A stretch of 64,000 bases of DNA from Megachile rotundata (taxonomy: Eukaryota > Arthropoda > Insecta > Hymenoptera > Megachilidae): positions 62,001 to 126,000 of the forward strand of contig NW_027473859.1 of assembly GCF_050947335.1 (NCBI RefSeq), read 5' to 3'. A program made the position numbers and the translations under genes. Of this stretch, positions 45,680 through 61,600 are shown one piece after another; position 1 is the first letter of the stretch, and each line of letters starts with the position of its first letter. Below the pieces are notes generated by a model, which saw only the letters and a program-made list of their open reading frames with translations, did no database searches and was not told where the DNA came from.

Positions 45680-48500
45680 TCTTATTGTTATCAATCTAAC
45701 TCATATTGTTAGCCATATTATGCTTATATGATCGATAGAACGAGAATTACTATACTCACTACTCTTAGTATTATCAATCTAACTCACATTATTAGCCATA
45801 TTATGCTTATATGATCGATAGAACGACAATTACTATACTTATTACTCTTATTGTTATCAATCTAACTCATATTGTTAGCCATATTATGCTTATATGATCG
45901 ATAGAACGAGAATTACTATACTCACTACTCTTAGTATTGTCAATCTAACTCATATTATTAGCCATATTATGCTTAAATGATCGATAGAACTACAATTACT
46001 ATACTCATTGCTCTTATTATTATCAATCTAACTCATATTATTAGCCATATTATGCTTATATGATCGATAGAATGAGAATTACTATACTCACTACTCTTAG
46101 TATTATCACTCTAACTCATATTATTAGCCATATTATGCTTATATGATCGATAGAACGACAATTACTATACATATTACTCTTATTGTTATCAATCTAACTC
46201 ATATTATTAGCCATATTATGCTTATATATTCGATAGAACGAGAATTACTATACTCACTACTCTTAGTATTATCAATCTAACTCATATTATTAGCCATATT
46301 ATGCTTAAATGATCGATAGAACGACAATTACTACACTTATTACTCTTATTATTATCAATCTAACTCATATTATTAGCCATATTATGCTTATATGAGCAAT
46401 AGAACTACAACTACTATACTTATTACTCTTATTATTATCAATCTAACTCATATTATTAACCATATTATGCAGATATGATCGATAGAACTACAATTACTAT
46501 ACTCATTACTCTTATTGTTATCAATCTAACTCATATTATTAGACATATTATGCTTATATGATCGATAGAACGACAATTACTATACTTATTACTCTTATTA
46601 TTATAAATATAACTCATATTATTAGCCATATTATGCTTATATGATCGATAGAACGAGAATTACTATACCCACTACTCTTAGTATTATCAATCTAACTCAT
46701 ATTATTAGCCATATTATGCTTATATTATCGATAGAACGACAATTACTATACTTATCACTCTTATTATTATGAATCTAACTCATATTATTAGCCATATTAT
46801 GCTTATATGATCGATAGAATGACAATTACTATACTTATTACTCTTATTATTATCAATCTAACTCATATTATTAACCATATTATGCTTATATGATCGATAG
46901 AACGACAATTACTATACTTATTACTCTTATTATTATAAATATAACTCATATTATTAGCCATATTATGCTTATATGATCGATAGAACGACAATTACTATAC
47001 ACATTACTCTTACTATTATCAATCTAACTCATATTATTAACCACATTATGCAGATATGATCGATAGAACGAGAATTACTATACTTACTACTCTTAGTATT
47101 ATCAATCTAACTCATATTATTAGCCATATTATGCAGATATGATCGATAGCACGACATTTACTATACCTATTACTCTTATTATTATCAGCCTAACTCATAT
47201 TATTAGACGTATTATGCTTATATGATCGACAGAACGACAACTACTATATTTATTACAGTCACTGTTATCAATCTAACTCATATTATTAACCATATTATGC
47301 AAATTTGATCGATAGAACGACAATCACTAAACTCATTACTCTTATTATTATCAATCTAACTCATATTATTAGCCATATTATGCTTATATGATCGATAGAA
47401 TGAGAATTACTACACTCACTACTCTTAGTATTATCACTCTAACTCATATTATTAGCCATATTATGCTTATATGATCGATAGAACGACAATTACTATACTT
47501 ATTACACTTATTGTTATCAATCTAACTCATATTATTAGCCATATTGTGCTTATATGATCGATAGAACGAGAATTACTATACTCATTACTCTTATTATTAT
47601 CAATGTAACTCATATTATTACCCATATTATGCCGATATGATCGATAGCACGACATTTAATATCATTATTACTCTTATTATTATGAACCTAACTCATATTA
47701 TTAGCCATACTATTCTTGTATGATCGATAGAACTACAATTACTATACTCATTACTCTTATTGTTATCAACCTAACTCATATTATTACCCATATTATGCTT
47801 ATATGATCGATAGAACGACATTTACTATACTTATTACACTTCCCATTATCAATCTAACTTATATTATTGGCCATATTATGCTTATATGATCGATAGAACG
47901 ACAATTACTACACTTATTACGCTTATTATTATCAATCTAACTCATATTATTAGCCATATTATGCTTATATGAGCAATAGAACTACAACTACTATACTTAT
48001 TACTCTTATTATTATCAATCTAACTCATATTATTAACCATATTATGCAGATATGATCGATAGAACGACAATTACTATACTTATTACTTTTATTGTTATCA
48101 ATCTAACTCATATTATTAGCCACATTATGCTTAAATGATCGATAGAACGACAATTACTATACTTATTACTGTTATTTTTATCAATCTAACTCATATTATT
48201 AGCCATATTATGCTTAAATGATCGATAGAACTACAATTACTATACTCACTACTCTTAGTATTATCAATCTAACTCATATTATTAGCCATATTATGCTTAT
48301 ATGATCGATAGAACGACAATTACTATACTTATTACACTTACTATTATCAATCTAACTCATATTATTAACCATATTATGCAGATATGATCGATAGCACGAC
48401 ATTTACTATACCTATTACTCTTATTATTATCAGCCTAACTCATATTATTAGACGTATTATGCTTATATGATCGACAGAACGACAACTACTATATTTATTA
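45680..48500 (+). repeat. 2.8-kb block U, copy 3 of 4
   Basis: This copy aligns to 40280-43100 at +5395 bp (65 monomers), with AGACGTATT at 47207 and 48452. It has TATACCCACTAC near 46666, like copy 1 and unlike copies 2 and 4. Its first monomer reads CTCATATTGTTAGCC where copies 1 and 2 read CTCATATTTTTAGCC, which makes the exact left edge uncertain by one or two monomers. Confidence 0.83.
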
Positions 48501-51500
48501 CAGTCACTGTTATCAATCTAACTCATATTATTAACCATATTATGCAAATTTGATCGATAGAACGACAATCACTATACATATTAGTCTTATTATTATCAAC
48601 CTAACTCATATTATTAGCCACATTATGCTTAAATGATCGATAGAACGACAATTACTATACTTATTACTCGTATTATCATCAATCTAACTCATATTATTAA
48701 CAATATTATGCTTATAATATCGATAGAACGACAATTACTATACTTATTACTGTTATTTTTATCAATCTAACTCATATTATTAGCCATATTATGCTTAAAT
48801 GATCGATAGAACTATAATTACTATACTCATTGCTCTTATTATTATCAATCTAACTCATATTATTAGCCATATTATGCTTATATGATCGATAGAATGAGAA
48901 TTACTATACTCACTACTCTTAGTATTATCACTCTAACTCATATTATTAGCCATATTATGCTTATATGATCGATAGGACGACAATTACTATACTTATTACT
49001 CTTATTGTTATCAATCTAACTCATATTTTTAGCCATATTATGCTTATATGATCGATAGAACGAGAATTACTATACTCACTACTCTTAGTATTATCAATCT
49101 AACTCACATTATTAGCCATATTATGCTTATATGATCGATAGAACGACAATTACTATACTTATTACTCTTATTGTTATCAATCTAACTCATATTGTTAGCC
49201 ATATTATGCTTATATGATCGATAGAACGAGAATTACTATACTCACTACTCTTAGTATTGTCAATCTAACTCATATTATTAGCCATATTATGCTTATATGA
49301 TCGATAGAACGAGAATTACTATACTCACTACTCTTAGTATTATCAATCTAACTCATATTATTAGCCATATTATGCTTAAATGATCGATAGAACGACAATT
49401 ACTATACTTATTACTCTTATTGTTATCAATCTAACTCATATTGTTAGCCATATTATGCTTATATGATCGATAGAACGAGAATTACTATACTCACTACTCT
49501 TAGTATTATCAATCTAACTCATATTATTAACCATATTATGCAAATTTGATCGATAGAACGACAATCACTAAACTCATTACTCTTATTATTATCAATCTAA
49601 CTCATATTATTAGCCATATTATGCTTATATGATCGATAGAATGAGAATTACTACACTCACTACTCTTAGTATTATCACTCTAACTCATATTATTAGCCAT
49701 ATTATGCTTATATGATCGATAGAACGACAATTACTATACTTATTACTCTTATTGTTATCAATCTAACTCATATTGTTAGCCATATTATGCTTATATGATC
49801 GATAGAACGAGAATTACTATACTCACTACTCTTAGTATTTTCAATCTAACTCATATTATTAGCCATATTATGCTTATATGATCGATAGAACGAGAATTAC
49901 TATACTCACTACTCTTAGTATTATCAATCTAACTCATATTATTACCCATATTATGCCGATATGATCGATAGCACGACATTTAATATCATTATTACTCTTA
50001 TTATTACGAACCTAACTCATATTATTAGCCATATTGTTCTTGTATGATCGATAGAACTACAATTACTATACTCATTACTCTTATTGTTATCAACCTAACT
50101 TTTATTATTGGCCATATTATGCTTATATGATCGATAGAACGACAATTACTACACTTATTACTCTTATTATTATCAATCTAACTCATATTATTAGCCATAT
50201 TATGCTTATATGAGCAATAGAACTACAACTACTACACTTATTACTCTTATTATTATCAATCTAACTCATATTATTAGCCATATTATGCTTATATGAGCAA
50301 TAGAACTACAACTACTATACTTATTACTCTTATTATTATCAATCTAACTCATATTATTAACCATATTATGCAGATATGATCGATAGAACGACAATTACTA
50401 TACTTATTACACTCACTATTATCAATCTAACTCATATTATTAACCATATTATGCAGATATGATCGATAGCACGACATTTACTATACCTATTACTCTTATT
50501 ATTATCAGCCTAACTCATATTATTAGACGTATTATGCTTATATGATCGACAGAACGACAATTATTATACTTATTACTCTTATTGTTATCAATCTAACTCA
50601 TATTTTTAGCCATATTATGCTTATATGATCGATAGAACGAGAATTACTATACTCACTACTCTTAGTATTATCAATCTAACTCACATTATTAGCCATATTA
50701 TGCTTATATGATCGATAGAACGACAATTACTATACTTATTACTCTTATTGTTATCAATCTAACTCATATTGTTAGCCATATTATGCTTATATGATCGATA
50801 GAACGAGAATTACTATACTCACTACTCTTAGTATTGTCAATCTAACTCATATTATTAGCCATATTATGCTTAAATGATCGATAGAACTACAATTACTATA
50901 CTCATTGCTCTTATTATTATCAATCTAACTCATATTATTAGCCATATTATGCTTATATGATCGATAGAATGAGAATTACTATACTCACTACTCTTAGTAT
51001 TATCACTCTAACTCATATTATTAGCCATATTATGCTTATATGATCGATAGAACGCCAATTACTATACATATTACTCTTATTGTTATCAATCTAACTCATA
51101 TTATTAGCCATATTATGCTTATATATTCGATAGAACGAGAATTACTATACTCACTACTCTTAGTATTATCAATCTAACTCATATTATTAGCCATATTATG
51201 CTTAAATGATCGATAGAACGACAATTACTACACTTATTACTCTTATTATTATCAATCTAACTCATATTATTAGCCATATTATGCTTATATGAGCAATAGA
51301 ACTACAACTACTATACTTATTACTCTTATTATTATCAATCTAACTCATATTATTAACCATATTATGCAGATATGATCGATAGAACTACAATTACTATACT
51401 CATTACTCTTATTGTTATCAATCTAACTCATATTATTAGACATATTATGCTTATATGATCGATAGAACGACAATTACTATACTTATTACTCTTATTATTA

Positions 51501-54500
51501 TAAATATAACTCATATTATTAGCCATATTATGCTTATATGATCGATAGAACGAGAATTACTATACTCACTACTCTTAGTATTATCAATCTAACTCATATT
51601 ATTAGCCATATTATGCTTATATTATCGATAGAACGACAATTACTATACTTATCACTCTTATTATTATGAATCTAACTCATATTATTAGCCATATTATGCT
51701 TATATGATCGATAGAATGACAATTACTATACTTATTACTCTTATTATTATCAATCTAACTCATATTATTAACCATATTATGCTTATATGATCGATAGAAC
51801 GACAATTACTATACTTATTACTCTTATTATTATAAATATAACTCATATTATTAGCCATATTATGCTTATATGATCGATAGAACGACAATTACTATACACA
51901 TTACTCTTACTATTATCAATCTAACTCATATTATTAACCACATTATGCAGATATGATCGATAGAACGAGAATTACTATACTTACTACTCTTAGTATTATC
52001 AATCTAACTCATATTATTAGCCATATTATGCAGATATGATCGATAGCACGACATTTACTATACCTATTACTCTTATTATTATCAGCCTAACTCATATTAT
52101 TAGACGTATTATGCTTATATGATCGACAGAACGACAACTACTATATTTATTACAGTCACTGTTATCAATCTAACTCATATTATTAACCATATTATGCAAA
52201 TTTGATCGATAGAACGACAATCACTAAACTCATTACTCTTATTATTATCAATCTAACTCATATTATTAGCCATATTATGCTTATATGATCGATAGAATGA
52301 GAATTACTACACTCACTACTCTTAGTATTATCACTCTAACTCATATTATTAGCCATATTATGCTTATATGATCGATAGAACGACAATTACTATACTTATT
52401 ACACTTATTGTTATCAATCTAACTCATATTATTAGCCATATTGTGCTTATATGATCGATAGAACGAGAATTACTATACTCATTACTCTTATTATTATCAA
52501 TGTAACTCATATTATTACCCATATTATGCCGATATGATCGATAGCACGACATTTAATATCATTATTACTCTTATTATTATGAACCTAACTCATATTATTA
52601 GCCATACTATTCTTGTATGATCGATAGAACTACAATTACTATACTCATTACTCTTATTGTTATCAACCTAACTCATATTATTACCCATATTATGCTTATA
52701 TGATCGATAGAACGACATTTACTATACTTATTACACTTCCCATTATCAATCTAACTTATATTATTGGCCATATTATGCTTATATGATCGATAGAACGACA
52801 ATTACTACACTTATTACGCTTATTATTATCAATCTAACTCATATTATTAGCCATATTATGCTTATATGAGCAATAGAACTACAACTACTATACTTATTAC
52901 TCTTATTATTATCAATCTAACTCATATTATTAACCATATTATGCAGATATGATCGATAGAACGACAATTACTATACTTATTACTTTTATTGTTATCAATC
53001 TAACTCATATTATTAGCCACATTATGCTTAAATGATCGATAGAACGACAATTACTATACTTATTACTGTTATTTTTATCAATCTAACTCATATTATTAGC
53101 CATATTATGCTTAAATGATCGATAGAACTACAATTACTATACTCACTACTCTTAGTATTATCAATCTAACTCATATTATTAGCCATATTATGCTTATATG
53201 ATCGATAGAACGACAATTACTATACTTATTACACTTACTATTATCAATCTAACTCATATTATTAACCATATTATGCAGATATGATCGATAGCACGACATT
53301 TACTATACCTATTACTCTTATTATTATCAGCCTAACTCATATTATTAGACGTATTATGCTTATATGATCGACAGAACGACAACTACTATATTTATTACAG
53401 TCACTGTTATCAATCTAACTCATATTATTAACCATATTATGCAAATTTGATCGATAGAACGACAATCACTAAACTCATTACTCTTATTATTATCAATCTA
53501 ACTCATATTATTAGCCATATTATGCTTATATGATCGATAGAATGAGAATTACTATACTCACTACTCTTAGTATTATCACTCTAACTCATATTATTAGCCA
53601 TATTATGCTTATATGATCGATAGAACGACAATTACTATACTTATTACTCTTATTGTTATCAATCTAACTCATATCATTAGCCATATTATGCTTATATGAT
53701 CCATAGAACGAGAATTACTATACTCACTACTCTTAGTATTATCAATCTAACTCATATTATTAGCCATATTATGCTTATATTATCGATAGATCGACAATTA
53801 CTATACTTATTACTGTTACTATTATCAATCTAACTCATATTATTAGCCATATTATGCTTAAATGATCGATAGAACGACAATTACTATACTTATTACTCTT
53901 ATTATTATCAATCTAACTCATATTATTAGCCATATTATGCTTATGTGATCGATAGAATGAGAATTACTATACTCACTACTCTTAGTATTATCACTCTAAC
54001 TCATATTATTAGCCATATTATGCTTATATGATCGATAGAACGACAATTACTATACATATTACTCTTATTGTTATCAATCTAACTCATATTATTAGCCATA
54101 TTATGCTTATATGTTCGATAGAACGAGAATTACTATACTCACTACTCTTAGTATTATCAATCTAACTCATATTATTAGCCATATTATGCTTAAATGATCG
54201 ATAGAACGACAATTACTACACTTATTACTCTTATTATTATCAATCTAACTCATATTATTAGCCATATTATGCTTATATGAGCAATAGAACTACAACTACT
54301 ATACTTATTACTCTTATTATTATCAATCTAACTCATATTATTAACCATATTATGCAGATATGATCGATAGAACTACAATTACTATACTCATTACTCTTAT
54401 TGTTATCAATCTAACTCATATTATTATACATATTATGCTTATATGATCGATAGAACGACAATTACTATACTTGTTACTCTTATTATTATAAATATAACTC

Positions 54501-55066
54501 ATATTATTAGCCATATTATGCTTATATGATCGATAGAACGAGAATTACTATACTCACTACTCTTAGTATTATCAATCTAACTCATATTATTAGCCATATT
54601 ATGCTTATATTATCGATAGAACGACAATTACTATACTTATCACTCTTATTATTATGAATCTAACTCATATTATTAGCCATATTATGCTTATATGATCGAT
54701 AGAATGACAATTACTATACTTATTACTCTTATTATTATCAATCTAACTCATATTATTAACCATATTATGCTTATATGATCGATAGAACGACAATTACTAT
54801 ACTTATTACTCTTATTATTATAAATATAACTCATATTATTAGCCACATTGTGCTTATATGATCGATAGAACGACAATTACTATACACATTACTCTTACTA
54901 TTATCAATCTAACTCATATTATTAACCACATTATGCAGATATGATCGATAGAACGAGAATTACTATACTTACTACTCTTAGTATTATCAATTTAACTCAT
55001 ATTATTAGCCATATTATGCTTAAATGATCGATAGAACGAGAATTACTATACTCATTACTCTTATTA
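48356..55066 (+). repeat. 6.7-kb segmental block T, copy 2
   Basis: Second copy of the block at 29930-36640. Its interior also contains one of four copies of the 2.8-kb block U. Downstream of 55066 this copy continues with the CCATGTAAC and CCATAGTATGCCG monomers also seen at 24.0 kb, 27.1 kb and 58.97 kb, whereas copy 1 continues with sequence found again at 55.74-57.30 kb. The two continuations show that block ends recombined separately after copying. Confidence 0.87.
50570..53400 (+). repeat. 2.8-kb block U, copy 4 of 4
   Basis: This copy lies inside the larger block T copy 2 and aligns to copy 3 at +4897 bp (59 monomers), with AGACGTATT at 52104 and 53349. Its continuation past 53400 (CAATCACTAAACTC, then CTCATATCATTAGCC and GATCCATAG) is the same as that of copy 1 at 35.03-35.28 kb. 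This is expected if copies 1 and 4 were carried together in the 6.7-kb duplication. Confidence 0.84.
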
Positions 55067-58000
55067 TTATCCATGTAACTCATATTATTAACCATAGTAT
55101 GCCGATATGATCGATAGCACGACATTTAATATCATTATTACTCTTATTATTATGAACCTAACTCATATTATTAGCCATATTATGCTTGTATGATCGATAG
55201 AACTACAATTACTATACTCATTACTCTTATTTTTATCAACCTAACTCATATTATTACCCATATTATGCTTATATGAACGATAGAACGACATTTACTATAC
55301 TTATTACACTTCCTATTATCAATCTAACTTATATTATTGGCCATATTATGCTTATATGATCGATAGAACGACAATTACTACACTTATTACTCTTATTATT
55401 ATCAATCTAACTCATATTATTAGCCATATTATGCTTAAATGATCGATAGAACGACAATTACTACACTTATTACTCTTATTATTATCAATCTAACTCATAT
55501 TATTAGCCATATTATGCTTATATGAGCAATAGAACTACAACTACTATACTTATTACTCTTATTATTATCAATCTAACTCATATTATTAACCATATTATGC
55601 AGATATGATCGATAGAACGACAATTACTATACTTATTACTTTTATTGTTATCAATCTAACTCATATTATTAGCCACATTATGCTTAAATGATCGATAGAA
55701 CGATAATTACTATACTTATTACTCTTATTATTATCAATCTAACTCATATTATTAGCCATATTATGCTTATATGATCGATAGAACGACAATTACTATACTT
55801 ATTACACTCACTATTATCAATCTAACTCATATTATTAACCATATTATGCAGATATGATCGATAGCACGACATTTACTATACCTATTACTCTTATTATTAT
55901 CAGCCTAACTCATATTATTAGACGTATTATGCTTATATGATCGACAGAACGACAACTACTATATTTATTACACTCACTGTTATCAATCTAACTCATATTA
56001 TTAACCATATTATGCAAATTTGATCGATAGAACGACAATCACTATACATATTAGTCTTATTATTATCAACCTAACTCATATTATTAGCCACATTATGCTT
56101 AAATGATCGATAGAACGACAATTACTATACTTATTACTCGTATTATCATCAATCTAACTCATATTATTAACAATATTATGCTTATAATATCGATAGAACG
56201 ACAATTACTATACTTATTACTGTTATTTTTATCAATCTAACTCATATTATTAGCCATATTATGCTTAAATGATCGATAGAACTACAATTACTATACTCAT
56301 TGCTCTTATTATTATCAATCTAACTCATATTATTAGCCATATTATGCTTATATGATCGATAGAATGAGAATTACTATACTCACTACTCTTAGTATTATCA
56401 CTCTAACTCATATTATTAGCCATATTATGCTTATATGATCGATAGGACGACAATTACTATACTTATTACTCTTATTGTTATCAATCTAACTCATATTTTT
56501 AGCCATATTATGCTTATATGATCGATAGAACGAGAATTACTATACTCACTACTCTTAGTATTATCAATCTAACTCACATTATTAGCCATATTATGCTTAT
56601 ATGATCGATAGAACGACAATTACTATACTTATTACTCTTATTGTTATCAATCTAACTCATATTGTTAGCCATATTATGCTTATATGATCGATAGAACGAG
56701 AATTACTATACTCACTACTCTTAGTATTGTCAATCTAACTCATATTATTAGCCATATTATGCTTATATGATCGATAGAACGAGAATTACTATACTCACTA
56801 CTCTTAGTATTATCAATCTAACTCATATTATTAGCCATATTATGCTTAAATGATCGATAGAACGACAATTACTATACTTATCACTCTTATTGTTATCAAT
56901 CTAACTCATATTGTTAGCCATATTATGCTTATATGATCGATAGAACGAGAATTACTATACTCACTACTCTTAGTATTATCAATCTAACTCATATTATTAA
57001 CCATATTATGCAAATTTGATCGATAGAACGACAATCACTAAACTCATTACTCTTATTATTATCAATCTAACTCATATTATTAGCCATATTATGCTTATAT
57101 GATCGATAGAATGAGAATTACTACACTCACTACTCTTAGTATTATCACTCTAACTCATATTATTAGCCATATTATGCTTATATGATCGATAGAACGACAA
57201 TTACTATACTTATTACTCTTATTGTTACAAATCTAACTCATATTGTTAGCCATATTATGCTTATATGATCGATAGAACGAGAATTACTATACTCACTACT
57301 CTTAGTATTTTCAATCTAACTCATATTATTAGCCATATTATGCTTATATGATCGATAGAACGAGAATTACTATACTCACTACTCTTAGTATTATCAATCT
57401 AACTCATATTATTACCCATATTATGCCGATATGATCGATAGCACGACATTTAATATCATTATTACTCTTATTATTATGAACCTAACTCATATTATTAGCC
57501 ATATTGTTCTTGTATGATCGATAGAACTACAATTACTATACTCATTACTCTTATTGTTATCAACCTAACTTATATTATTGGCCATATTATGCTTATATGA
57601 TCGATAGAACGACAATTACTACACTTATTACTCTTATTATTATCAATCTAACTCATATTATTAGCCATATTATGCTTATATGAGCAATGGAACTACAACT
57701 ACTATACTTATTACTCTTATTATTATCAATCTAACTCATATTATTAACCATATTATGCAGATATGATCGATAGAACGACAATTACTATACTTATTACACT
57801 CACTATTATCAATCTAACTCATATTATTAACCATATTATGCAGATGTGATCGATAGCACGACATTTACTATACCTATTACTCTTATTATTATCAGCCTAA
57901 CTCATATTATTAGACGTATTATGCTTATATGATCGACAGAACGACAACTACTATATTTATTACACTCACTGTTATCAATCTAACTCATATTATTAACCAT

Positions 58001-58630
58001 ATTATGCAAATTTGATCGATAGAACGACAATCACTATACATATTAGTCTTATTATTATCAACCTAACTCATATTATTAGCCACATTATGCTTAAATGATC
58101 GATAGAACGACAATTACTATACTTATTACTCGTATTATTATCAATCTAACTCATATTATTAACAATATTATGCTTATAATATCGATAGAACGACAATTAC
58201 TATACTTATTACTGTTATTTTTATCAATCTAACTCATATTATTAGCCATATTATGCTTAAATGATCGATAGAACTACAATTACTATACTCATTGCTCTTA
58301 TTATTATCAATCTAACTCATATTATTAGCCATATTATGCTTATATGATCGATAGAATGAGAATTACTATACTCACTACTCTTAGTATTATCACTCTAACT
58401 CATATTATTAGCCATATTATGCTTATATGATCGATAGAACGACAATTACTATACTTATTACTCTTATTGTTATCAATCTAACTCATATTTTTAGCCATAT
58501 TATGCTTATATGATCGATAGAACGAGAATTACTATACTCACTACTCTTAGTATTATCAATCTAACTCACATTATTAGCCATATTATGCTTATATGATCGA
58601 TAGAACGACAATTACTATACTTATTACTCT
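54720..58630 (+). repeat. 52-monomer higher-order unit W, copy 1
   Basis: Most of this unit is repeated immediately downstream at 4316 bp (52 x 83): AGACGTATT at 55922 and 57914 recurs at 60238 and 62230, TTACAAATC at 57225 recurs at 61541, and the unique GCAATGGAAC at 57684 recurs at 62000. Its first kilobase (TTATAAATATAACTC, CCACATTGTGC, CCATGTAAC, GAACGATAG, CTTCCTATTATC) instead matches 58.62-59.6 kb at 3901 bp (47 x 83). The 5-monomer difference is explained by an extra duplication in copy 2. Confidence 0.85.
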
Positions 58631-61600
58631 TATTATTATCAATCTAACTCATATTATTAACCATATTATGCTTATATGATCGATAGAACGACAATTACTA
58701 TACTTATTACTCTTATTATTATAAATATAACTCATATTATTAGCCACATTGTGCTTATATGATCGATAGAACGACAATTACTATACACATTACTCTTACT
58801 ATTATCAATCTAACTCATATTATTAACCACATTATGCAGATATGATCGATAGAACGAGAATTACTATACTTACTACTCTTAGTATTATCAATTTAACTCA
58901 TATTATTAGCCATATTATGCTTAAATGATCGATAGAACGAGAATTACTATACTCATTACTCTTATTATTATCCATGTAACTCATATTATTAACCATAGTA
59001 TGCCGATATGATCGATAGCACGACATTTAATATCATTATTACTCTTATTATTATGAACCTAACTCATATTATTAGCCATATTATGCTTGTATGATCGATA
59101 GAACTACAATTACTATACTCATTACTCTTATTTTTATCAACCTAACTCATATTATTACCCATATTATGCTTATATGAACGATAGAACGACATTTACTATA
59201 CTTATTACACTTCCTATTATCAATCTAACTTATATTATTGGCCATATTATGCTTATATGATCGATAGAACGACAATTACTACACTTATTACTCTTATTAT
59301 TATCAATCTAACTCATATTATTAGCCATATTATGCTTAAATGATCGATAGAACGACAATTACTACACTTATTACTCTTATTATTATCAATCTAACTCATA
59401 TTATTAGCCATATTATGCTTATATGAGCAATAGAACTACAACTACTATACTTATTACTCTTATTATTATCAATCTAACTCATATTATTAACCATATTATG
59501 CAGATATGATCGATAGAACGACAATTACTATACTTATTACTTTTATTGTTATCAATCTAACTCATATTATTAGCCACATTATGCTTAAATGATCGATAGA
59601 ACGATAATTACTATACTTATTACTCTTATTATTATCAATCTAACTCATATTATTAGCCATATTATGCTTATATGATCGATAGAACGACAATTACTACACT
59701 TATTACTCTTATTATTATCAATCTAACTCATATTATTAGCCATATTATGCTTAAATGATCGATAGAACGACAATTACTACACTTATTACTCTTATTATTA
59801 TCAATCTAACTCATATTATTAGCCATATTATGCTTATATGAGCAATAGAACTACAACTACTATACTTATTACTCTTATTATTATCAATCTAACTCATATT
59901 ATTAACCATATTATGCAGATATGATCGATAGAACGACAATTACTATACTTATTACTTTTATTGTTATCAATCTAACTCATATTATTAGCCACATTATGCT
60001 TAAATGATCGATAGAACGATAATTACTATACTTATTACTCTTATTATTATCAATCTAACTCATATTATTAGCCATATTATGCTTATATGATCGATAGAAC
60101 GACAATTACTATACTTATTACACTCACTATTATCAATCTAACTCATATTATTAACCATATTATGCAGATATGATCGATAGCACGACATTTACTATACCTA
60201 TTACTCTTATTATTATCAGCCTAACTCATATTATTAGACGTATTATGCTTATATGATCGACAGAACGACAACTACTATATTTATTACACTCACTGTTATC
60301 AATCTAACTCATATTATTAACCATATTATGCAAATTTGATCGATAGAACGACAATCACTATACATATTAGTCTTATTATTATCAACCTAACTCATATTAT
60401 TAGCCACATTATGCTTAAATGATCGATAGAACGACAATTACTATACTTATTACTCGTATTATCATCAATCTAACTCATATTATTAACAATATTATGCTTA
60501 TAATATCGATAGAACGACAATTACTATACTTATTACTGTTATTTTTATCAATCTAACTCATATTATTAGCCATATTATGCTTAAATGATCGATAGAACTA
60601 CAATTACTATACTCATTGCTCTTATTATTATCAATCTAACTCATATTATTAGCCATATTATGCTTATATGATCGATAGAATGAGAATTACTATACTCACT
60701 ACTCTTAGTATTATCACTCTAACTCATATTATTAGCCATATTATGCTTATATGATCGATAGGACGACAATTACTATACTTATTACTCTTATTGTTATCAA
60801 TCTAACTCATATTTTTAGCCATATTATGCTTATATGATCGATAGAACGAGAATTACTATACTCACTACTCTTAGTATTATCAATCTAACTCACATTATTA
60901 GCCATATTATGCTTATATGATCGATAGAACGACAATTACTATACTTATTACTCTTATTGTTATCAATCTAACTCATATTGTTAGCCATATTATGCTTATA
61001 TGATCGATAGAACGAGAATTACTATACTCACTACTCTTAGTATTGTCAATCTAACTCATATTATTAGCCATATTATGCTTATATGATCGATAGAACGAGA
61101 ATTACTATACTCACTACTCTTAGTATTATCAATCTAACTCATATTATTAGCCATATTATGCTTAAATGATCGATAGAACGACAATTACTATACTTATCAC
61201 TCTTATTGTTATCAATCTAACTCATATTGTTAGCCATATTATGCTTATATGATCGATAGAACGAGAATTACTATACTCACTACTCTTAGTATTATCAATC
61301 TAACTCATATTATTAACCATATTATGCAAATTTGATCGATAGAACGACAATCACTAAACTCATTACTCTTATTATTATCAATCTAACTCATATTATTAGC
61401 CATATTATGCTTATATGATCGATAGAATGAGAATTACTACACTCACTACTCTTAGTATTATCACTCTAACTCATATTATTAGCCATATTATGCTTATATG
61501 ATCGATAGAACGACAATTACTATACTTATTACTCTTATTGTTACAAATCTAACTCATATTGTTAGCCATATTATGCTTATATGATCGATAGAACGAGAAT

